A stretch of 62,507 nt of DNA from Chloroflexota bacterium (GCA_025935925.1 JAICUI010000012.1:1-62507), one strand, 5' to 3'; shown: positions 43,898 through 52,252, counted from the stretch's first letter. Translations and numbers: made by a program. Notes: generated by a model from the letters alone, not told the origin.

Positions 43898-44740
43898 GTG
43901 GTTGCGCCGTTCGGCGAGGAGGCTGCGCTCGAGGTCCCGGGACGCGACGGGACGCGCATCGCCGTGTTCGCGGGCGGCGGCGGCCCGGAGCCGCCGATCC
44001 TCCTCATCCACGGGACCGCGTCGGATCACCGCACGTGGCGGGTCGTCGGCCCGATGCTTGCGGCGGATCGGCGGGTGTTCGCGATGGACCGCCGTGGCCG
44101 CGGGGCGTCCGGTGATGCCGCCGGCTACGACGCGGGACGCGAGCTCGACGACATCGCAGCGGTCACCCGGGCGGTCGGGCCGATCGGCGTCATCGGCCAT
44201 TCCCTCGGTGGGCGGCTGGCGCTGGCGGCCAGCGGCCGAACGAGCGCGATCCGGGGCGTCCTCGCGTACGAGAGCGCGCCGATGCCCGGCGCCGCGTCGG
44301 ACCGCCGGGCGAGCGATCGACTCCTCGAGGCCCTCGAGACCGACCTCGCGCGCGGCGACCTCGACGCGCTGCTCGCCCGGTTCATGACGGATGCGGTCGG
44401 CATGCCGCCCGACGAGCTCGCGGCATTCCGCGCCAACCCGATCTGGCCCGAGCGCGCCTCGACCGCGCCGACCATCGTCCGGGAGCTCGCCGCGGTCGCT
44501 CGGGACCCCGCGATCCGGTTCGACGTACTGGCCGCGACGGCGGTGCCCGTCCTGCAGCTCGTGGGCGGCGAGTCGTCCGCATGGTTTCGCCACGGCGCGG
44601 TCGCCCTCGACCGCCGGCTCGCGAACGGCCGGCTCCGCGTGATCGACGGGGCACGACACGCCGCGCATCACACGCATCCCCAGGCCTTCGTCGACGCCGT
44701 CCGGGAATTCACGGCCGGGCTACCATCGGTGCATGCCTGA
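43898..44740 (+). CDS. Alpha/beta-fold hydrolase
   Basis: A 280-residue soluble hydrolase. ILLIHGTASDHRTWR is the oxyanion-hole strand, AMDRRGRGASG the usual DRRG turn, GVIGHSLGGRLAL the nucleophile elbow with its serine, and the late GARHAAHHTHP supplies the catalytic histidine. There is no signal peptide. Close relatives include esterases, haloperoxidase-like enzymes and C-C bond hydrolases, so the substrate is open. The start is GTG 43898 because of the -10 six bases upstream. Its end lies just ahead of citrate synthase, which has a leaderless promoter inside the hydrolase's last codons. Confidence 0.82.
   Translation: MVAPFGEEAALEVPGRDGTRIAVFAGGGGPEPPILLIHGTASDHRTWRVVGPMLAADRRVFAMDRRGRGASGDAAGYDAGRELDDIAAVTRAVGPIGVIGHSLGGRLALAASGRTSAIRGVLAYESAPMPGAASDRRASDRLLEALETDLARGDLDALLARFMTDAVGMPPDELAAFRANPIWPERASTAPTIVRELAAVARDPAIRFDVLAATAVPVLQLVGGESSAWFRHGAVALDRRLANGRLRVIDGARHAAHHTHPQAFVDAVREFTAGLPSVHA
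44721..44726 (+). promoter_or_regulatory. Leaderless -10 element of citrate synthase (TACCAT)
   Basis: TACCAT ends six bases before ATG 44733 and lies inside the 3' end of the upstream hydrolase gene. Confidence 0.45.
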
Positions 44741-45848
44741 CGTCGCCGCGGCGCCTGCCGACACCCGCCCCTACTCCCCGGGCCTCGAGGGCGTCATCGC
44801 CGGCGAGAGCTCGCTGTCCCAGATCGACGGCGAGGCCGGCGCGCTGCGCTATCGCGGTTACCCGATCGGCGAGCTCGTCGAGGCGGGCTCGTACGCCGCC
44901 GTCGCGGAGCTGCTGTGGACCGGCGACTGGAACCCCGGGGCGAAGCTGCCGTGCCAGCCCGTGCCCGACGCGGTGATGACGGCGCTCCGCGCGCTGCCGA
45001 GGTCCGCCCGCCCGATGGACGCGCTCCGCACGGCGGTTTCCGTGTGGGGCTCGGTCACCGATCCGTCGTGGCCCGCGACACCCGACCAGGCGCGCGCGCT
45101 CACCGCGTTCTCGCCATCGGCGCTCGCCGCGTTCGCGCGGCTCCGCCAGGGGCTGGAGCCGGTCGCGCCGGATCCCGACCTCGATCTGGTCGCGGGCTAC
45201 CTGTACCAGGTCAACGGCAGGGCGCCGGATACCGAGACGGCCCGGGCGTTGGATGCGTATTTCGTCGTCGGTGCCGAGCACGGCTTCAACGCGTCGACGT
45301 TCACCTGCCGGGTGATCACGTCGACCCGCTCGGACCTCGCGTCGGCGGTGGTGGGCGCCATCGGGGCGATGAAGGGGCCGCTGCACGGCGGAGCGCCGTC
45401 GGAGGTCGTCGAGCAGATCCACGAGGTGGGCTCGCCGGAGAAGGCCGAGCAGTGGGTCCGCGACACGCTCGCGAAGGGCGACCGGCTGATGGGCTTCGGG
45501 CATCGCGTGTACCGGGCGTACGACCCGCGCGCCGCGGCGCTTCGCAAGGTCGCGGAGGGCATGGAGCACCGGCCCGAGTGGCTGGAGCTCGCGATCGCCG
45601 TGGAGGACGTCGCGCTCCGGGTCCTCCAGGAGAAGTACCCGGACCGGCCGCTGCGGACGAACGTCGAGTACTACGCGGCGCCCGTCCTGATGGGCGTCGG
45701 CCTCACGCCCGATCTGTTCCCCGCGACGTTCGCCCTCGCCCGCCACGCCGGCTGGACGGCGCACGCGATCGAGCAGGGCGCGAACAACCGGCTGATCCGC
45801 CCCGACGTCCGGTACGTGGGCCCGGCGGAGCGACCGCTGCCCCGCTGA
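44733..45848 (+). CDS. gltA: Citrate synthase
   Basis: It condenses acetyl-CoA with oxaloacetate, the entry to the TCA cycle. The 371 residues match the short Gram-positive/archaeal form: SPGLEGVIAGESSLSQIDGE, LRYRGYPIGEL, EHGFNASTFTCRVITSTRSD with the first catalytic histidine, KGPLHGGAPSEV, and the active-site GFGHRVYRAYDPRA near residue 255, then the aspartate region LRTNVEYYAAPVL. A 2-methylcitrate synthase cannot be fully excluded, but no prp genes are near. The gene-free repeat region follows. Confidence 0.93.
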   Translation: MPDVAAAPADTRPYSPGLEGVIAGESSLSQIDGEAGALRYRGYPIGELVEAGSYAAVAELLWTGDWNPGAKLPCQPVPDAVMTALRALPRSARPMDALRTAVSVWGSVTDPSWPATPDQARALTAFSPSALAAFARLRQGLEPVAPDPDLDLVAGYLYQVNGRAPDTETARALDAYFVVGAEHGFNASTFTCRVITSTRSDLASAVVGAIGAMKGPLHGGAPSEVVEQIHEVGSPEKAEQWVRDTLAKGDRLMGFGHRVYRAYDPRAAALRKVAEGMEHRPEWLELAIAVEDVALRVLQEKYPDRPLRTNVEYYAAPVLMGVGLTPDLFPATFALARHAGWTAHAIEQGANNRLIRPDVRYVGPAERPLPR

Positions 45849-45906
45849 GCGGGGTCGCTCCGGAGCACGCCCGTCGGTGCGCGCGTTCGCCGGTGCGCGC
45901 CGCGCC

Positions 45907-46086
45907 CGACGCTCTTCGCTCGCAACGCGCTCGCGCGCCGCGACGCTGTGACCCGGCCCGACGCTCCTTTCGGGCCCGACGCTCTCCTGCCGCGACGCTC
46001 GCTCGCCGCGACGCTGTGACCCGGCCCGACGCTCCTTCCAGGCCCGACGCTCTCCTCGGCCGCGACGCGACCTTGGCTTCGACGCC
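45907..46086. repeat. Iteron-like CGACGCT array
   Basis: CGACGCT occurs at 45907, 45941, 45959, 45977, 45993, 46009, 46027 and 46045, with near-copies CGACGCG at 46063 and CGACGCC at 46080. Spacing is 16-18 bases after the first gap of 34 (two units). No ORF with sensible composition crosses it. It opens the 710-base gene-free stretch after citrate synthase. Confidence 0.7.
45938..46073. repeat. 68-base tandem duplication inside the array
   Basis: The block beginning CCGCGACGCTGTGAC at 45938 is repeated at 46006. The first 51 bases of the two units differ at only a few positions. Each unit contains three to four CGACGCT elements, so part of the array grew by duplication. Confidence 0.65.
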
Positions 46087-46113
46087 GTTCCCGCGGTGAT
46101 GCTCTGGGCAGCC

Positions 46114-46455
46114 GCGACTCACGGTCGCTGATTCGCCCCGATGGCTCGCCGGAGCCGCGTCCTCGACGCGTCGCAGCGACTCCCGGTCGCGATCCCTCCT
46201 CCACGGGGGCGCGCGGCGATCCGTGCGGCCCGGTCCAGCGACTGAGCGTCGCGACGCGGCGCATGCGTCACGGCCTCGAGTCCGCGCGAACGTCCCGGGC
46301 CACGCCTGCGCCCGCCGCGACTGAGCGTCGCTGATTCGCCCCGTTCCCGATCGGAACCTCGTTCTTGACCCCGCGGTCGCGACTCACGGTCGCCTTCGGC
46401 GGTCCAAGGAGGCGCACGGCGATCCCTGCTGCCCGATTCAGCGACTCACCGTCGC
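46114..46455. repeat. Six GCGAC-N5-GTCGC hairpins
   Basis: Copies start at 46114 (loop TCACG), 46176 (TCCCG), 46238 (TGAGC), 46317 (TGAGC), 46379 (TCACG) and 46441 (TCACC), roughly 60-80 bases apart. Copies 46114 and 46317 share the 12-base 3' flank TGATTCGCCCCG, and copy 46441 resembles the copy at 21331 on both sides (TTCAGCGAC...GTCGCGACGGG). Together with 21184-21345 they form one dispersed family. Confidence 0.7.
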
Positions 46456-46558
46456 GACGGGGCGCCGCGCCCGGACGGGCGCGAGGCATCGCCGCGCCGG
46501 GCGCCGCAGCCTCGTCGCGACCGGGCGCCGCGCCCCTTGCCGCACCCCGGTGATCGCC

Positions 46559-47101
46559 CTAGTGGAGGACGAGCAGCTTCAGCCCCGCGATGATCAGCCC
46601 GAGGCCGAGGTCCACGACCCCCACCAGCAGCGCGATGCCCCATCCGCGCCCGATGGCGAGCCCCACGGCCAACCCCCACAGGAACATCTGCACGACCGCG
46701 ACGAGCAGTGCCAAGTCCAGCGCCTGCTCGACGGTCGCGAGACCGAGCGGTGCGATCGCCAGCGCGAGCATCGGCGGCACGGCCGCGAGCAGCATCGGGC
46801 TCTCCTCGCGAGCCACCTCGACGACCTGCGCCCGCGACAACGGACCGCGGACGCCGAGCCCGACGATCCCCGCCCACACGTCGGTGAGCCAGAACACGAA
46901 CACGCCGACCGCGATGACCACCCCGACCAGGAAGACGTCGGCGTCCTTGCGTGCCTGCGCCGCGACCAGGACGGTGACGAGCAGCGTGCCGTAGATCGCC
47001 GAGGAGACGTCGGTGCCGGCGAGCCGGCGGATCGCTGCGCGGCCCGGGCGCCCCTCGATGGCGATACGCTCGTCGCTCGCGGCGGGCAGGTGCGGGTTCA
47101 C
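46559..47101 (-). CDS. Hypothetical membrane protein (180 aa)
   Basis: An unrecognised protein with about five helices: AIYGTLLVTVLVAAQ, VFLVGVVIAVGVFVFWLTDV, MLLAAVPPMLALAIAPLG, ALDLALLVAVVQMFLWGLAV and IALLVGVVDLGLGLIIAGL. A polar N-terminus of about 30 residues stays in the cytoplasm. It starts at GTG 47101, four bases after the corA stop, so it is probably cotranslated with CorA and may assist or modulate it. Similar proteins exist as conserved unknowns; no domain name is offered. Confidence 0.72.
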   Translation of the reverse strand: MNPHLPAASDERIAIEGRPGRAAIRRLAGTDVSSAIYGTLLVTVLVAAQARKDADVFLVGVVIAVGVFVFWLTDVWAGIVGLGVRGPLSRAQVVEVAREESPMLLAAVPPMLALAIAPLGLATVEQALDLALLVAVVQMFLWGLAVGLAIGRGWGIALLVGVVDLGLGLIIAGLKLLVLH

Positions 47102-47105
47102 GCGG

Positions 47106-48098
47106 TCACAGGTAGCCGCGCCGCCGGAAGAACAGCAGCACGCCGCCGAGGATCGCGAACATCAGCACGATCACGATCCAGAACTCGAGCAGCCCCTCGT
47201 CGCCCGGCAGGTCGAAGTTCATCCCGAAGATCGATGCGATCAACGTCAACGGGAGCAGCGCGACGCTGAACGCCGTGAGGACGCGCAGGCTCTCGTTGAG
47301 CCGGTGGGACAGCACGGACTCGTTCGAGTCCTCGAGCGCCTCCGCGACCTCCTTGTAGTTCTCGAGCAGGTCCCAGATCCGCTCCGCGGCGTCCGTGATG
47401 TCGTCGAAGTAGATGTCGAGGTCTTCGGTGAGGTAGCGCTGCTTCGTCCGTTCGAGGTCGCGAAGGACCGCGCGCATCGGCCGCACGGCCCGCCGGAAGT
47501 TGATGATCTCCTGCTTGGCGTTCGAGATCTCCCGGACGATCTTGTCGCTGCGGCCCTCGAAGATGTCGTCCTCGAGCTGGTCGAGCTTGGCGCCCATCTT
47601 GCGGAGCATCGGGAACGACGCGTCGACGCACGTGTCGACGATCTTGTAGAGCAGGTACCCCGAGCCCTTCGAGAACACGTCCTCGCGCACCTGCTCGCGG
47701 GCGCGGTAGCGCTCGAACATCGCGGCGAGCGGCGGCAGGTTCTGGTCCGGCAGCGTGATCAGGAAGTCGGGGCCGACGAACATGTCGACCTCGGCCGTCA
47801 GCAGGCGGTCCTGCGCTTTGTCGAACACCGGGAAGTGCAGGACGATGAACAGGTAGTCGTCGTACGCGTCCAGCTTGGGGCGCTGGTTGCGCGACGCGAC
47901 GTCCTCGATCGCGAGCGGGTGGAAGCCGAACTCCCGCTCCAGCCACTCGCGGTCCGCCTCTCGCGGCCGTTCTAGGTTCAGCCACCGGACGCCGCCGGAC
48001 GCGATGACGTCCGGCTCGATCCCGTCAGGCTCCTCGAGGACCCCCGGCAGCGACCCGGGGCGCGTTCGCAGGCGGGGCCGCGGCAGCAGGTTCGGCAC
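47106..48098 (-). CDS. corA: CorA-type magnesium channel
   Basis: A 330-residue pentameric divalent-cation channel. A large cytoplasmic domain (FHPLAIEDVASRNQRPKLDA, YDDYLFIVLHFPVF) is followed by the long stalk helix and two C-terminal membrane helices. The selectivity motif sits in IASIFGMNFDLPGDEGLLEF (GMN), and the protein ends FFRRRGYL. I start at GTG 48098; no strong ribosome site is visible. A -10 (TACGAT, 48127-48132) lies upstream, and between it and GTG 48098 starts an overlapping proline-rich ORF in another frame. A small membrane gene follows four bases after the stop. Confidence 0.9.
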   Translation of the reverse strand: MPNLLPRPRLRTRPGSLPGVLEEPDGIEPDVIASGGVRWLNLERPREADREWLEREFGFHPLAIEDVASRNQRPKLDAYDDYLFIVLHFPVFDKAQDRLLTAEVDMFVGPDFLITLPDQNLPPLAAMFERYRAREQVREDVFSKGSGYLLYKIVDTCVDASFPMLRKMGAKLDQLEDDIFEGRSDKIVREISNAKQEIINFRRAVRPMRAVLRDLERTKQRYLTEDLDIYFDDITDAAERIWDLLENYKEVAEALEDSNESVLSHRLNESLRVLTAFSVALLPLTLIASIFGMNFDLPGDEGLLEFWIVIVLMFAILGGVLLFFRRRGYL

Positions 48099-48120
48099 TT
48101 GGAGGGACCCCGGTTCGCAT
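48025..48120 (-). CDS. Possible proline-rich leader peptide of corA (31 aa)
   Basis: ATG 48120 lies six bases after a -10 element and opens a 31-codon frame, different from that of corA, that overlaps the first 25 corA codons. It has seven prolines (VPPSAEPAAAAPPANAP). Proline-rich leader ORFs control magnesium transporter genes elsewhere. It may equally be chance in GC-rich sequence. Confidence 0.3.
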   Translation of the reverse strand: MRTGVPPSAEPAAAAPPANAPRVAAGGPRGA

Positions 48121-48126
48121 GGGCGG

Positions 48127-48132
48127 ATCGTA
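48127..48132 (-). promoter_or_regulatory. -10 element upstream of corA (TACGAT)
   Basis: TACGAT on the minus strand, six bases before ATG 48120 (leader ORF) and 28 bases before GTG 48098 (corA). Confidence 0.45.
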
Positions 48133-48214
48133 ACCCAGCGCGCGTGCCGCGCACGGCCGCATGGCCCGATCGGGGGTTTGCGCGATCCCCGCGTGCGCCG
48201 CATCCTTCCCGCCG

Positions 48215-49864
48215 ATGTCCGTCACGCCCCCCGCGCCGCGCCCGCGTTCGAGCGCGCCCCGTCTCCTGCTGCTCACCGCGCTCGTCCCCGGCCTCGGCCA
48301 CCTCGTCGCCGGGCGACGCCTGTGGGCGCTCGTCCTCGCCCTCCCGTTGATCGCGATGCTCGTCGCGATCGGGATCGCGCTCGCCGGCAGCAGCGCGACA
48401 TCCCTCGCGGCGCGCCTGTTCGACCCGACGGTCCTCGGCGTCCTGCTCGTCCTCCAGTCGACGCTGTTGCTGTGGCGGCTCGTGGCGCTGGGCGCCGTGC
48501 GCGTCGTGACGCCGATCCGGCCGACGGCGGCAACCCTCGCCGCGCTGCTCGCCTCGATCGCGATCATCGTCGGGCCGCAGCTCGTCGTCGCGTCGCTGAC
48601 GCTCGATGCGCGGGATGCCGCCGCCGAGGTCTACCAGCCGGTCGACGAGGGCGGCGCGTGGGTTCCCGACGGCAGTCCGGTCCCGATCGCCTCCGACGAT
48701 CCGGACTTCGGATTCGAGAGCCCGGACCCGGGCGACCTGCCCGGCGATCTCCCGTCAGGCGACCCGTCGGCCGAGCCGTCCGCGACACCGTCGCCGACGC
48801 CCGCCGTCCCGCGGGTCAACGTCCTCCTCATCGGGGTCGACTCCGGTCGCGCGAGCGTCCACACGTTCCTGACCGACACGATGATCGTCGCGTCGCTCGA
48901 CCCGGTCGGGAAGACGGTGTCGATGGTGTCGATCCCGCGCGACATGGTCGACGTGCCGCTGCCCGACGGCCGCACGTTCCGGGGCAAGATCAACAGCCTC
49001 GTCGCGTACGCGAACAGCAACCCCCGCAAGTTCCCCGGGGCGGCGGACGGCCAGTCGGTGCTCGCGGCCGCGCTGGGCGAGCTGCTCGGCCTGCGGATCG
49101 ACGGCTGGGCCCAGGTCAACCTGCCGGGCTTCCGCGACCTCGTCGACGCCGTCGGCGGCATCAACGTCACCGTGACCGACGGCTTCTGCGACTACCGGTA
49201 CAAGGAGTTCGGCATCCAGGGGTTCAGCATCAGCCCCGGCCGGTACCACTTCGACGGCGACCACGCCCTCGCGTACGCCCGCGTCCGCAAGGCCGCCGGC
49301 GAGAGCGACTTCACCCGCGCCGGCCGGCAGCAGGAGGTCATCGCGGCGCTGCGCGACAGGATCGTGCGTGGCGGCCTCCTCGAGCACCCGGCGCAGTTCC
49401 TGCGCGGCATCGGGCAGACGATCAGCACCGACATCCCGCCCCACCTGATCGCCGACTACATCGACATCGCGAGCGCCGTCCAGCGGAACGACGTCTACCG
49501 GTTCGTGATCGACCACCCGCTCGTCCGCGGCGCCTACGACGAGCGCGGCTCGATCCAGGAGCCCCGCATCCGGCAGATCCGGGAGATGGCGGCGCGGCTG
49601 TTCACGGAGGCGGGCGTGCGGCCGCAGGGCTTCGACACGATGCCGCCCGCGGGGAGCGGCGCGACGCGGACGCCGTCGTCGTCCAGCACGTGCGGCGTCG
49701 TGGCGACGCCACGACCGACGGCGAAACCGACGCCGAAGCCGACGCCCAAGGTGACGCCGAAGCCGACGGCCACGCCCACGCCCGCGGCGACGCACACTGC
49801 GACGCCGGAGCCGACCCGCGAGCCGACGCCGGAGCCAACGCTCGAGCCCACCGCGGCGCCGTAG
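48215..49864 (+). CDS. LytR-CpsA-Psr (LCP) ligase, multi-spanning
   Basis: It attaches lipid-linked polymers to peptidoglycan outside the cell. The 549 residues begin with three or four membrane helices (RLLLLTALVPGLGHLVAGRR, ALVLALPLIAMLVAIGIALA, LGVLLVLQSTLLLWRLVALG, ALLASIAIIVGPQLVV), more than the usual one. A Pro/Ser/Asp-rich linker follows, then the LCP core: VNVLLIGVDSGR, FLTDTMIVASLDP, MVSIPRDMVDVPL, INSLVAYA, and the DHALAYARVRKAAGESDFTR arginine block. The tail is about 45 residues of Thr/Pro/Lys/Glu repeats (TPKPTPKVTPKPT), likely a cell-wall spacer. Confidence 0.9.
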   Translation: MSVTPPAPRPRSSAPRLLLLTALVPGLGHLVAGRRLWALVLALPLIAMLVAIGIALAGSSATSLAARLFDPTVLGVLLVLQSTLLLWRLVALGAVRVVTPIRPTAATLAALLASIAIIVGPQLVVASLTLDARDAAAEVYQPVDEGGAWVPDGSPVPIASDDPDFGFESPDPGDLPGDLPSGDPSAEPSATPSPTPAVPRVNVLLIGVDSGRASVHTFLTDTMIVASLDPVGKTVSMVSIPRDMVDVPLPDGRTFRGKINSLVAYANSNPRKFPGAADGQSVLAAALGELLGLRIDGWAQVNLPGFRDLVDAVGGINVTVTDGFCDYRYKEFGIQGFSISPGRYHFDGDHALAYARVRKAAGESDFTRAGRQQEVIAALRDRIVRGGLLEHPAQFLRGIGQTISTDIPPHLIADYIDIASAVQRNDVYRFVIDHPLVRGAYDERGSIQEPRIRQIREMAARLFTEAGVRPQGFDTMPPAGSGATRTPSSSSTCGVVATPRPTAKPTPKPTPKVTPKPTATPTPAATHTATPEPTREPTPEPTLEPTAAP

Positions 49865-49919
49865 CCGATCGACCGCGGTCGCGGACGAGCCAACCGCCGT
49901 ACCCCGACCGCCCGCGGGG

Positions 49920-51329
49920 CTAGTCGCGGCGCCCTCGATCGTCCTCGCGCCGGTCCAGGCCCGCCTCCGCGAACGCGGCGAGGGCCCGCTCCCGGGCCGC
50001 CGCGTGGTCGACGATCCGGCCGGGATAGCCCGTCGCGCGGTGGACATCCTCCTGAAGCGTCCACGGCTCGTGGACCGCGGCGCCCTCGATGGCGCGCAGC
50101 TCGGGGACCCAGCGCCGGACGTAGTCGCCGTCCGGGTCGAAGCGCGTCCCCTGGAGGACCGGGTTGAACACCCGGACGAACGGCTGCGGATCCGTGCCGG
50201 TCCCCGCCGACCACTGCCAGCCGCCGTCGTTCGACGCCGGGTCGCCGTCCGTGAGGTGGCGCATGAACTCGGCCTCGCCGAGCCGCGGGTCGATGAGCAG
50301 GTCCTTCGCCAGGAACGACGCGACGATCATTCGCGCCCGGTTCGGGACGAATCCCGTCGCGTGGAGCTGGCGCATCGCCGCGTCGACGACGGGGTACCCC
50401 GTCCGGCCGTCCCGCCACGCCTCGAGCGCCTCGCGGTCGTCGCGCCAGCGCATCGCGCGGGCCGCGGGCCGGAACGGGGACGTCGTCGCGTCCAGCTGGT
50501 GCCACAGGACCTGCGCGTAGAAGTCGCGCCACGCGAGCTCGCGGATGAACGCCTCGGGCCCGGGGCCGGGACGATCGGCCGCGTGGACGACCTCGGTCGC
50601 GGACAGGAGCCCGAAGCGCAGGTCCTGCGACAGTCGCGACGTTCCCTGGCGGTCGAGCCGGTTCCGCGTCTCGTGGTACGTCGCGAGCCCGCCGTCGACC
50701 CAGGTGTGCAGCCGCTCGCGCGCCGCCGGCTCGCCCGGGTCCGGCATCAGGGCGGGGTCCGCGGTCGGGGGCCCGAGATCCGGGACGTCGTCCGGGCGCG
50801 CTTCGGCGGGTCCCGGGATCCGTGACGGCGCCGCGAGTGGGGAGCGTCGGGGACGGGCCAGCCAGGCGCGGGCGTACGGCGTGAACACGCGATACGGCGC
50901 GCCATCGCCGGTCACGAGCTCGTCGGGCTCGTGGACGTACTGGCCGCGCTTCGCGTGCAGCTCGACGCCGTCGCGTGCGAGCCGCTCGGCGACGGCGTGG
51001 TCGCGGTGGCGCCCGGTCCCCGAGACGTCGCGCGTGACGTAGACCGCGTCCGCGTGCGTCTCGCGAACGAGCGCCGGGACGACCGATCGCGAATCGCCGC
51101 GCAGGATCCGCAGCGCCGCGCCCCGGGCGGCGAGCTCGTCGCGCAGCGCGACCAGGCTCTCGCGCATGAACCAGCGCCGGTTCGGCGCGCCGTCGTGGAG
51201 CGCCAGCAGGCGGTCGTCGAGCACGAAGACGGGCACGACCACGTCGGCCTCCTCGACGGCAGCCGTGAGGGCCGGGTGGTCTTGGACCCGGAGGTCACGC
51301 CGGAACCAGGCGATCGCGATGCGGGGCAT
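49920..51329 (-). CDS. phrB: Deoxyribodipyrimidine photolyase
   Basis: A light-driven DNA repair enzyme that splits UV-induced pyrimidine dimers. The 469 residues have the N-terminal antenna domain (IAWFRRDLRVQDHPALT, VVPVFVLDDRLL) and the FAD domain: LSQDLRFGLLSATEVVHA, FIRELAWRDFYAQVLW, GRTGYPVVDAAMRQLHATG, FLAKDLLIDPRLGEAEFM and the NDGGWQWSAGTGTD segment typical of CPD class I photolyases. ATG 51329 is preferred over 51344 because of the conserved MPRIAIAWFRRDL start. Confidence 0.94.
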   Translation of the reverse strand: MPRIAIAWFRRDLRVQDHPALTAAVEEADVVVPVFVLDDRLLALHDGAPNRRWFMRESLVALRDELAARGAALRILRGDSRSVVPALVRETHADAVYVTRDVSGTGRHRDHAVAERLARDGVELHAKRGQYVHEPDELVTGDGAPYRVFTPYARAWLARPRRSPLAAPSRIPGPAEARPDDVPDLGPPTADPALMPDPGEPAARERLHTWVDGGLATYHETRNRLDRQGTSRLSQDLRFGLLSATEVVHAADRPGPGPEAFIRELAWRDFYAQVLWHQLDATTSPFRPAARAMRWRDDREALEAWRDGRTGYPVVDAAMRQLHATGFVPNRARMIVASFLAKDLLIDPRLGEAEFMRHLTDGDPASNDGGWQWSAGTGTDPQPFVRVFNPVLQGTRFDPDGDYVRRWVPELRAIEGAAVHEPWTLQEDVHRATGYPGRIVDHAAARERALAAFAEAGLDRREDDRGRRD

Positions 51330-51378
51330 ACCCCTTCTTCGCACGACCCGCCGTCCCGGACGGCATCATCGCGGCACG

Positions 51379-51912
51379 ATGGACGTTGCGACGGAGATCC
51401 AGCTGCCGGACCCGTGCCTCGTCGCCCTCGTCGGTGCCGCGGGCGCGGGCAAGTCGACCTTCGCCGCGCGCCACTTCGCCGCCGGCGAGGTGCTGTCGTC
51501 GGACGCGTACCGCGGCTACGTCAGCGGCGATCCCGCCGACCAGCGAGCGACGCGGATCGCCTTCGCGGCACTCCACGAGGCGCTCGCGTCGCGGCTCCGG
51601 CGCGGCCTGCTGACCGTCGTCGACGCGACCAGCGTCCGTCCCGCGGCGCGCAGCGCCCTCTTGCGGATCGCCGCGGCCGAACACGTGCCGGCCATCGCGA
51701 TCGTCCTCGACCTCCCGGCCGACCTCGTCACCGGTCGCAACGCGCTTCGCGTGACGGGCGTGGTGCCCGACGACGCCGTTCGTCGCCAGCTCCAGGACCT
51801 CCGTCGCTCGATCGACAGCGGCCTGCTCGCCGCGGAGGCCTGGCAGACGGCGATCCGGTTGACGACGCCCGCGGCGATCGACGCCGTCCGCGTGACCCGC
51901 AGCCGCCGCTGA
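51379..51912 (+). CDS. AAA-type small kinase (PNKP-like)
   Basis: A 177-residue P-loop kinase. Walker A is LVALVGAAGAGKSTFAARHF, followed by SSDAYRGYVSGDPADQRATR, the aspartate strand TVVDATSVRPAAR, and the hydrophobic AIAIVLDLPADLVTGRN. The order matches polynucleotide-kinase-like domains that phosphorylate RNA, DNA or small molecules. Genes of this type elsewhere are often linked to a phosphatase or RNA ligase, but none is here. It is divergent from photolyase, which hints at a DNA repair context without proving it. Confidence 0.8.
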   Translation: MDVATEIQLPDPCLVALVGAAGAGKSTFAARHFAAGEVLSSDAYRGYVSGDPADQRATRIAFAALHEALASRLRRGLLTVVDATSVRPAARSALLRIAAAEHVPAIAIVLDLPADLVTGRNALRVTGVVPDDAVRRQLQDLRRSIDSGLLAAEAWQTAIRLTTPAAIDAVRVTRSRR

Positions 51913-51922
51913 GCCCAGGAGG

Positions 51923-52246
51923 TCAGCGCGCCGGCTCGCCCTCGATCGCGACCCGGCCGTACGGCTTCGCGCGCAGCTCCACCCAGACCCCGCAGCGCAT
52001 GTAGACGTCGTCGCGGAACAGCGCGATCGCGTCCGCCTCGCTCGCTGCACGCACGAGGAGCAGGGCCGTCGACAGATCCAGGTAGCCGCCGGCCTCGAGG
52101 ATCGTCCCGGCCGCCTTCAGGCGGGCGATCCGCTCCAGGTGCTCGAGGCGGACCGCCGGCCGGGTCTCGGCCGCGTCCGGGGCGTAGGTCGCCTCGACGA
52201 CCCAGATGGGCTCGATCGCATAGGCGGGGGCGGCGTCGTCGCTCAT
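51923..52246 (-). CDS. YCII-related protein
   Basis: A 107-residue alpha/beta barrel-like protein of the YciI type. IEPIWVVEATYAPDAAETRP and RLEHLERIARLKAAGTILEAGGYLD match the family opening, and the ALFRDDVYMRCGVWVELRAKPY end carries the usual second half. YCII proteins are small dimers of unclear function. TACGCT ends six bases before ATG 52246, a leaderless arrangement. It is convergent with the kinase and divergent from the ABC importer. Confidence 0.8.
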   Translation of the reverse strand: MSDDAAPAYAIEPIWVVEATYAPDAAETRPAVRLEHLERIARLKAAGTILEAGGYLDLSTALLLVRAASEADAIALFRDDVYMRCGVWVELRAKPYGRVAIEGEPAR

Positions 52247-52252
52247 GGCCAC

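Noticed and set aside
45849-46558. The repeat region as a CRISPR array
   Set aside because: The repeats are 7 or 15 bases with 16-80 base spacing, there are no 24-40 base direct repeats with unique spacers, and no cas genes are present.
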